NCBI RefSeq assembly: GCF_012489685.1 | Contig: NC_080044.1 | Coordinates: forward strand, 54,436,964 to 54,500,963 | Reading direction: 5' to 3' | DNA length: 64,000 bases | Source of the DNA: Lotus japonicus | Taxonomy: Eukaryota > Streptophyta > Magnoliopsida > Fabales > Fabaceae | Part shown: positions 56,269 to 64,000 of the stretch, piece by piece | How positions within the stretch are numbered: the first letter of the stretch is position 1 | How the letters are laid out: every line of letters starts with the position of its first letter | Translations under genes and position numbers: made by a program | Notes under the pieces: generated by a model | Seen by the model: the letters and a program-made list of their open reading frames with translations, nothing else | Databases searched by the model: none | Told to the model about the DNA's origin: nothing

Positions 56269-59200
56269 TGTAAGACCCAAGTTTTTAAGCTTATGCTAAG
56301 TGAATAAAATCTTATTCACGATTAGGGTTGATGTAGTGTGAAAGGAAACCTGAACAAGAGTTTGTCAAATGAAATAGATTTATGAAGGAGAAAGTTCAGG
56401 AAAAGTCAAAGGATTTTATCGAAGTCGATTTAAGTTATAGCACGATCGTTATACGCTTAAACCTAGGTCAGAAACCCTAGTATATAGCTAGTTTTCACTT
56501 ATAGGCCCGATGGAAGTTAATTCCAAAAATCTTCAGAGAAATGTTAGAACTTCTCTTTTTCCATATATCACAATCGTTTCGAGGCGAAACTCTAGGATCT
56601 ACGAACGTCCGAGTCCAATAATCGGAAGTTTGCCGAAACAGAAACCCTGGTATTTCAAAACCCTAGAATTACTCGACAATGAAGACTTTTTCTATTCAGA
56701 GCTTCAAATGAATATTCTACACGCGTACACCCATTTCTCTTGATGATTTCAATCTTTCTTCAGAAGGAAGTTTTCCATTCCGACATCCGATGCAAAAAGC
56801 AACTTATCGGGTAAAATAGTTTTACACCGACTATGCATTAGTTGCCAAAAATACAAGGAGACATCTTTATAGTTTTGGAATTCTTTTGCCAAAACATATC
56901 TATTAATTCACGGAGTATGACGCCGGAAAAATCAGATTCGCGAAACTTTCATTTTCCCGCGAATTTCCATCTTCTATATATAGCAAACAAGTGAGAAAAA
57001 AACACAAAACTCCTCCATTTTATCTCCTCAAGGCCGCGAGCTTCACCAAGGAAGAAGGAAGAAGAATTTTCTTCATTACTTGCTTGATCGTCGATCAATC
57101 AGTTGCTGCTTCAAGGTTTCGAGGTATAGTCGCTAATCCTTACCTCTGATCGCTTTTTCCATAGCTTTTCTGTAGACTTTTCTGAGCTGATAGTTTATGG
57201 GTTTTTGCAAAACTATCCCGAATCTTTCATTTATGATTCTAAACCTCTTCCTTATGTGCCCAAGATCACTTCTGCCGGGTTAGATTTTCCGTTATGTCGC
57301 CGGAATTCCGCCGGAATCAATTTTAGCCTAAAATACCCATTTTTAGAGTTTTTGAAGTAAAGCTTCAACCTTTAGGCTGAAAACTATCGCCTTAGCTTAG
57401 TGCTAGTAGGATTAGTTGTCATAAACGTCGTTGGTGACGTCCCTGCAAAATTTGGTTTTTGGGATTTCAGTTTTGAAATTTCTAAGTTAAAAATCATGAC
57501 CAAAATACCCCTGCGACAGTTTTTGATCCGATAATTTTTCCGAGTTCAGAATACCCTTAGTTACGGCTAATGAAAGCATAGGAACCAAGTTTGATCGAAG
57601 AAAAATCGAGTCCCCTAATTACCTAAAGTGGCCGAGCCTATAGGAGGAGGAGGAGGAAAATTTCCTTTTCCGAAAACTTGTCTTTCGCGCTAGATTATCG
57701 TACCTTAGAGTATAGATTACTTCGAGTAACCTTAGTAAGTATCGATAGCTTAGTTTCGATAGATTCTGATAGTATTTCTGTGATTTTGCTTTAAAGGAAC
57801 TTTTGAGGAATTTCCTGAGGAGCAACGCTTTGCTTGTGAGGAAGAGTTTGAAGTTCACCCTGGAGAATCTACAGGTGAGGGCTTCTCACTGAATCTCTAG
57901 TTAATACTTAGGGTCGATGCTTTCGACATTGTTTACTGTTTATGCACTGGATTGTGTGTGATTGGAAAATGTTTTCTGAGGCTTCGGCTGACAATGTAGA
58001 TGATGCATCTACTGAATGTTTTTGATGATTGACTTACATGCTACGTGCTATGTGGGTAATTTAGGATGTGTGGTGCATGCCTTATATGCTAAGTGCTATG
58101 TGGTTATTGCTTAATATGTTGATACATGACATGTTGATTGATTGTGCTGAGTATTTATGCTTTGGTAATGAAATCTGAGTTTCTGAATGGTGAGAATAGC
58201 GGGCAGGTCATGCCGATTTTATTTTGAGAGTTTTGAGAAAGTTTGATAGGACGAATGAGATTAGGGCCTTGTTATGGTGTTTATGGATCGAGACATTCTC
58301 TGGAGTCATTTGGGGATTTGGAGATCCCGAGAACTTATAGGATTTGCGATAAGACTAAAAGGATAGTATTTTGTAAAGAAAACTCATAAGACATTAAACA
58401 ACCTCTAAATCTTTAATTAATGATAATAAACTCGAAAGGAAGGCGTGGAAGTCAAATCTTAGTCTTTGGAAAACGAGAAGTGTCGTCGGATCCAATCGTT
58501 GAGGAAGCTGAGAAGTGTGAGTATGTTGATGCTCTTGTGCTGTTGGAGCAGCTATGCGTTGTTGGGCTATCCTGGGGATAAGTCCGGGAAACCGTTAGTT
58601 TCCGAGAGTGTAATACTCTGTGCTCGTTGAGCAGTTATGACCATCGGATTGAGATGAGTTGGATGATTTGGAGATCATCATGAGTTACCATGTTGTTGTG
58701 AAGGAGTGTCTTTTGTCGCAGAATCGACTTTACCTTAGGGTAAGCTTTTAGAGACATTAATCTAGCTAGAACACGTGGCGACGTGTCGAGTGAGGTCGGA
58801 GACGTTGTATGGCTAATCACTGCATTGCATGCACTCATTAAGTGGTTTAAACACGGCGAGATACCGGACCACGGCGGATTCCAAAATTGGTTATAAGACC
58901 AGGATTTCCGCGTAAGAGCGCTGTTAGGTGACTCTTAGTAGCAGACCGAAATGGCAGACCTACGGGTTTACTGCTGATCTGACTACCGCTGTCGTTGGAG
59001 TAAGAGGCACGCGGGCCGAAATGGCTCCACCGTGGCTGGTGTTAGGGCTGATCCGTTGATGTCCATCCGTTCCGGAATGCATATTGGTTGACTGGGTTAA
59101 CCTGCATTGCATATCATGCAACATGCATACTAATTTAGTTGTCGAATGTGATTGTTATTTGTTAATCCTAATTGGAACATGTTAATTGTTATTATTGCTG

Positions 59201-60010
59201 TTAAGTTCTTTATGGGATATGTAACCCTAGGATGTTATCCCTAGCTATAAGCCTAAGTGGCTATTCTATTATTTGTATCTATCCGTGCTATTATTTACGT
59301 AATTCTTTGGAGTTGACCCTCGCGTCTTCTGTGTGTGCTTTGGCGGACAAACGCCCTTTGTCAGATGTCTTTGGCGGACTAGATCATGATGGTTCACCCT
59401 TCGGGGGGAACTAGAGTTGAGATGCTGGAACAGGAGCGCATCGCGGTAGCGAGAGGATGACGGATGGTGTACATAGACTAGGTCGTTCTGGATTTCGAGT
59501 TCGGACGACGATCATGCTAGCATGTAGGTTTTAGTGCTGGTGTGAGCTCCTCAAGATGGGATTAGTGTAGGAGTAGAGTCTTAGCTCTGAACATCATTTG
59601 TTTCTTTGGGACAGGGTAGTTTCCCACCTATAGCTTTTTGTGTGGTTTCCTTATGGGAATCACAGAGAGTTGGTTGGACTTAGGAGGTCTTATTTTCAGG
59701 CCATTGGGTCAGCTTATTCTCAGTTTTGAGGGATAGTGTTGCGGACACTTACCTTTATATTCGGTTTGTACATATTGTCTACGGGCGCTACTCTTCTTTT
59801 ACCGTCACTGGAGGTTTACTCGTGACGAGGTTGTTACTTACAGCGGGGGCTGTTTATATATTGTATATTAATTCTATTGCTTTTCGCATTTGGGTTTTAT
59901 TCAATTCAGTCTTGTCTTAGTTATTATCGAAAAAAAAAAAAATTCACGTTTTTCCGCATTAAGTTTATTTTTGGTTACTAAAGTGACGCCACCGAAATCG
60001 GGGTGTTACA
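56269..60010 (+). mobile_element. Solo LTR of a diverged Tekay-type element
   Basis: It starts TGTAAGACCC and ends GGGTGTTACA, with TACCT on both sides (56264-56268, 60011-60015), 3742 bp. The last 40 bases nearly match the end of the Tekay LTR at 53621, and the body has parallel landmarks (TATA-like CTATATATAGC near 56974; leader AAGG...GAGGTATAG...CCTTACCTCTGATCG). There is no primer site or internal coding region, as expected after LTR-LTR recombination. The hairpin array of the younger family is not recognisable here. Confidence 0.88.
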
Positions 60011-60337
60011 TACCTTATTTGTACCTCTTTGTATGAATTATTTGTTTATCTTTTACATGCAAGATTGAGCCGGAAATCACACCGACAAGCTCCATAATAA
60101 CTGTAAAGAGCGAACCAAACTTAATATTGCAGTGTTAGCCAATTAATGTGTATAAGTAAATGAAACATTGATACATAAAAGGAAGATAATAAGAACATAT
60201 AAGTGTTCCACTAATTAAAATTGTATGTTTTAGTAAATATATCATTGTATTATTTCATATATATATAAAATACTCAATAATTACCTTCAAAAAAATACTC
60301 AATAATTATAATTAACAATTGATTTGGTAAAAAATTA

Positions 60338-60373
60338 CCCGTGCATCGCACGGGCAAACGGGCTCTATCCTAG
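60338..60373 (+). mobile_element. Helitron 3' terminus (plus orientation)
   Basis: The stem-loop CCCGTGCATCGCACGGG at 60338-60354 is followed 15 bases later by CTAG (60370-60373) and T. The stem-loop is identical to that at 28836-28852, so both termini belong to one family. The element must extend to lower coordinates and probably contains the solo LTR; its 5' end was not located. Confidence 0.78.
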
Positions 60374-61008
60374 TTGTATTTACACGATCAATAAACGCAT
60401 TAATGCTGCTTTGGCCTCGCAACAAACCCACATGTAGCTATACCGTTGCCATTACTGTGAGGAAACTTGTCATATTAACACCTGAATGCTACTTCTATCT
60501 GTCATTTAAGTTGATTTACAATGTGCTTATGTTGGGCTAACTGAATCATTAGATAATATCTTAAAAGGTGAGATAGAATGAGCTTATGCATTCTGCCTTA
60601 AACAACAAAAGAACAAAGATTTTGCAGCTAAACTCACTTGGAACCTAAAAAAAAATGAAAATTAGCAATTTTTTTAAGGGATAAATTTTGCTACATTGAA
60701 CACGTCAACTTCCCTTCGTCTGACCATTCAAACATTTCTTTAGATCTTTTATCAAGTGATTCTAGTATTATCACCTCATCAATTTCTGGATGCTTAGGAA
60801 ACAATTTAGGAATTAAAATGAGTGCTAAAAGGAGGAAAAAGGAAACCACATCTACAATCTACCTTTAAGTTTTCTTTCTTTGATTTTGTTTAGTTACCCC
60901 TTTTGAATCTGGTCCAAAAATTAAAGAAGCATGTTCTTTTTTTATTATTTAAAAACTTATGAGCAGCTACAGGTCTTCCTTTCCATGCATAATCTGTTCC
61001 TTGAGACC
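60374..61008. other. Upstream region of the CLE-like gene
   Basis: AT-rich host sequence with no other gene recognised. Confidence 0.4.
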
Positions 61009-61259
61009 ATGAGGGTGATTGCATTGGCTTACTTATCTCTCCTACTATTGGTTGTAATGTTGTTCCAATTCCAAAACTCCTCCACTGCACATGGTTTTGT
61101 GAATTTTCAATACATTGAAACTGGGTCTATGTCAAATTTTAGTCCTTCTCAAGCTAAAGAAGGTTTCAGACAAAACACAGGTGAAGGTGGTGAATATGTT
61201 CAGCATGATGAAAAAAGGAAAATCTACACTGGTCCTCTAATCATTTGCATAAGAGATAA
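61009..61259 (+). pseudogene. CLE-type signalling peptide precursor with a frameshift in the CLE motif
   Basis: The frame opens MRVIALAYLSLLLLVVML, a clear secretory signal, then about 45 variable residues and EKRKIYTGP, the first half of a CLE motif. In the same frame it continues LIICIRDK. Skipping two bases (CT at 61237-61238) gives NHLHKR and a stop at 61257-61259, matching the second half of CLE motifs (GPNPLHN-type). Precursor size (about 83 residues) fits CLE genes, whose 12-13 residue peptides act on receptor kinases. A start at 60985 is also possible. Either a pseudogene or a sequence error; the peptide as read would be non-functional. Confidence 0.62.
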
Positions 61260-61753
61260 GTGGACATTTAAATTCACAACATATGCATTAAACATTGTAT
61301 AGAGAACTACAATCGGTACTATTTCAGCCTCTTCTCAAAGACAAAATTTAGACTTTTTGCTGCTAATAGAAACCTGTCATTACAAAATTGATTAAAAAAT
61401 ACATATAACCTCACTTTCCTCAGTTTCAAATGGGACATGTTTGACTCTCCTCCTATTCTCCTAATGTGATAATTAGTGTCTCAATCATGCCATAGTTATT
61501 ACCAAAGTATATCTCATCACACTGTGCTACTTATTATTGTTAATCGATCAAGGGATTGAAGATTAATATAGTTGAGTTGATAATCTTTTACACTGAAAAA
61601 CTGGGTAGTAAGATAAGAAATGGTGGGGGGAATCAATTTCATAGAACAATATTTGTATGTGAATCAATAGGATACATAGGGGTCAAACAACGAAACTTTA
61701 ATCCCAGCAAATTATCTACCTTGGTGAATCCAACTCTTTTATCTTCTTTATTT

Positions 61754-62648
61754 CTGCCAGTACCTAAGTTCCTGATTGACCGTCGAGTTAATTATGACCG
61801 ACGAGGATTTAGGAGGCGTAACTCTAGGACTCTTAGTTCTTTCACTAGTGTAGCCATGTCTTCTCGCAGCCATAGATGCTAGTGATTTTGCTGGTGGCAC
61901 CCCAAGGGAGGGGGTGTAGTGCGATGTTGAAGGGTTTAGCGCTGACATAGCTCGAGGGGCCTTGTATTCCTTCTACTTGTGCCCTATTACACCACACTTA
62001 TAGCAAAGACTATGTAATTTCTAGAATTTCAAGAAGGCCTAAGCCTTGGGTAGTAGCATCCTTGGAACCCAGAACCATGTGGGTAAGGGATTGTTGACAT
62101 CTACGATGAGTCTGACCCGAAAGAAAGTCCTTAGCATAGTGCCTCCTATAATAAGGTTTTCAATCTCCAGGATTTCCTCGATTCTATTAGCTATTTTTGC
62201 GACATTTGCAGTTGACATGACCTATATCGGTAGTCTGTGGATCTATACCCAGAAGGGTACGAGGTTGGAGTGGACCTCATAGATAGAAACTTGCGGTACC
62301 CAGTACTGCAGGTTGAGTAGATGTCCCATCACATTACAGAGGGCATCATTCATTACCCTCGTTGCATCTTCTTCATGTTGAAAAGTGAACATTAGCGAGT
62401 TAACACCCATTAAGCTCAGGGTTGTTCCAAGCTTTAGATAAGATGTTCTTGGTTTCCCCTTTGTTTAGGGTTTTGGTTGAGATTATTTTCCCCATTATAG
62501 TTTTCTTTGCAATTTCCCGACTTCCTTCTTCATCGATGTGCAGATCTATGGTATCTCCATCCAGTTCTGGTGGAGCTTCCTTGTGCGGTGGTGGGTTGAG
62601 GCTCGTTGAGCCTCGAGGCTGCTCTTCGTTCAGTGAGCTCATTTGCAC
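61754..62648 (-). pseudogene. DUF4283 / zinc-knuckle protein remnant, copy 2
   Basis: Same features as 25660-26598: start MQMSSLNEEQPRG, DUF4283 half-domains, internal stops and the CYKCGVIGH knuckle start. The 44-bp duplication is absent, so this copy is closer to the original. Differences from copy 1 include HKEAPP for HQEAPP. Confidence 0.65.
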
Positions 62649-62839
62649 TCAGTCCCTTCTGATTCTAAGCGGAAAAGAGTCAAATGGTACTTGAAGGCAA
62701 GAAACCTCAGAAGTTCCCCTATTAGGGAGGTGCTGCTCCGCTAGAAGGAGAGAAAGCTCTTCTTAGATCAAGATGGGTAAAATCCTAGCAGAGCCTAAAA
62801 GAGAGAAAGTTGACGCAATTATGAGATATCCTAAGATCA

Positions 62840-64000
62840 TCGTGCATCAGCCTTAGAAGCGTTTTCTCGGGTAATACCTCTGTCAGAGCTCCAAGAATAA
62901 TCTTGGCCTCTTTTAGACCCAACATCTTGTATTTCTATTTTGTTCCCAATTGGACCAATCATGTGCCTTCAGATTTATTATATCTTTGTTACCACCCCAA
63001 AAGCTGAACTAGGAAGAATCTTCTTCGATAACATCAAATCCAACCTTTTTTTTAGATCTCCTCCTTGAAACATTTTGGGCTCTTCTAGACCCAACATTTT
63101 GTACTTTATCTTTATTTCTTCCCCAACAGGAGGAATCATTTGATCTGGGCTTATCTCTCTGCTAGCTTGGCTTAGAAGAGCCTTGGAAAACACCACCTAC
63201 AACCTTACATTCAGATTTTAACTTTTTAGAGCTCCGAGAATCATCTTGGACTCTTTTAGGCCTACTATCATGTATTTCACATATATTTTCCCCCCCAAGC
63301 TTTCTAATGGCTTGAGTTTGTTTTTGTATGATCTATAGTTGAGTCTCATGGCTTCAATTGGGATGATTCTTTTTGTTTCAAGAATCCTCTTAGGCTCTTT
63401 CACATCCACTATCTTGTGGTACAATTTTTTTTCTTTCCAAAGTTTACTAATCAAATACTGAGAAACGTAATGATTGGTCAGCTCTGGAAAGAAAAAATTT
63501 GTTCAACAAGATAGTGTATGTGAAAGTGCCTAAGAGGATTCTTGAAACAAAAAGAAACATCCCAATTGAAACTATGAGACTCAACTACTACATATCAAAC
63601 AAAAACAAACTCAAGCCGTTAGGAAGCTTGAGGGGAAAATAAGTGTGAAATACATGATGGTGGGCCTAAAAGAGCCCAAGGTGATTCTTGGAGCTCTTAT
63701 AAATTTATAGTTGAATGTAAGGTTGAAGGTGATGTTATACAAGACTCTTCTTAGACAAATTAGTGGAGAGTTAAACCCAAGTTGAATGATTCCTCCAATT
63801 GGTGAAGAAATAAAGACGGAATAAAAGATGTTTGGTCTAGAAGAGCGCAAAATTAATCATGGAAGAGATCTAAGAAATAGGTTGAATTTGATGTTATCCA
63901 AGAAAACTCTTCTAAGTTCAGCTTTTGGGGTGGTAGCAAAAATACAACAAAGCTGAAAGCAAATGACTGATCAAATTTGTGACAAAATAAAGGTGAAATA
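62840..64000. repeat. Long foldback, copy 2 (right arm cut by window end)
   Basis: The left arm ends at 63454 and the right arm starts at 63470, with the same 15-base loop as copy 1. The right arm continues beyond 64000. Confidence 0.8.

Larger units (their letters stand above)
61525..64000. repeat. Copy 2 of the 2.5-kb duplicated block
   Basis: It matches 25431-27951 and runs past the window end. It starts TGCTACTTATTATTG abruptly, 265 bases after the CLE-like gene. It lacks the extra 44-bp unit of copy 1. No poly(A), terminal inverted repeat or target duplication is visible at its left edge. Confidence 0.9.

Overview
This is plant nuclear DNA made almost entirely of nested transposable elements. 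The LTR families (Athila, Tat and Tekay lineages of Ty3/gypsy), the L1-type LINE, the Helitron, hAT-like and Stowaway-like MITEs, the TATA-type LTR promoters and the initiator-tRNA-Met primer site are typical of dicots. The gag, PR and aORF style and the GGCGCC-rich LTRs suggest a legume (inference from family knowledge). Only a few remnants of ordinary genes remain: a broken SPC22/SPCS3-like signal peptidase subunit gene, a frameshifted CLE peptide gene, and two exons of an unrecognised gene.

Layout. 1-6492: 3' part of a rearranged non-autonomous Athila element with an intact env-position ORF behind a 5'-leader intron, ending in its 3' LTR. 6493-17728: minus-strand Helitron carrying RPA-like, two-B3-domain and Rep/helicase genes. 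The Athila element splits its Rep/helicase gene, so the helicase half should lie left of the window. 17937-22049: decayed full-length L1-type LINE. 22059-25660: unassigned DNA, then an Athila-like LTR interrupted by a CCGG-rich hAT-like element with 8-bp target duplications. 25431-27951 is repeated at 61525-64000 at about 99% identity; the unit joins LTR sequence, a DUF4283 pseudogene and a 0.6-kb-arm foldback. 28823: Helitron 3' terminus (minus). 30646-42050: SPC22-like pseudogene split by a 10.9-kb Tat element.

The Tat element (30843-41755) is flanked by a 5-bp target duplication but is circularly permuted. It has one internal LTR, gag-pol on the minus strand, a spliced antisense additional ORF with its own promoter, a 264-bp terminal redundancy inside integrase, and an inverted LTR pair at one end. 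42315-53621: Tekay chromovirus with 3.57-kb LTRs that differ by one detected indel, although its coding region is wrecked. Its LTR carries an array of hairpins whose stems show compensatory changes. 53627-54016: exons of the unrecognised gene that Tekay interrupts. 56269-60010: solo LTR of a related family. 60338-60373: plus-strand Helitron 3' terminus. 61009-61259: CLE-like gene.

Nesting order read from the sequence: Athila entered the Helitron; Tat entered the SPC22-like gene; Tekay entered the neighbouring gene; Stowaway entered an RPA intron; the hAT-like element entered an LTR. Many nonsense codons are explained by C-to-T or G-to-A changes, as expected for methylated, silenced DNA.
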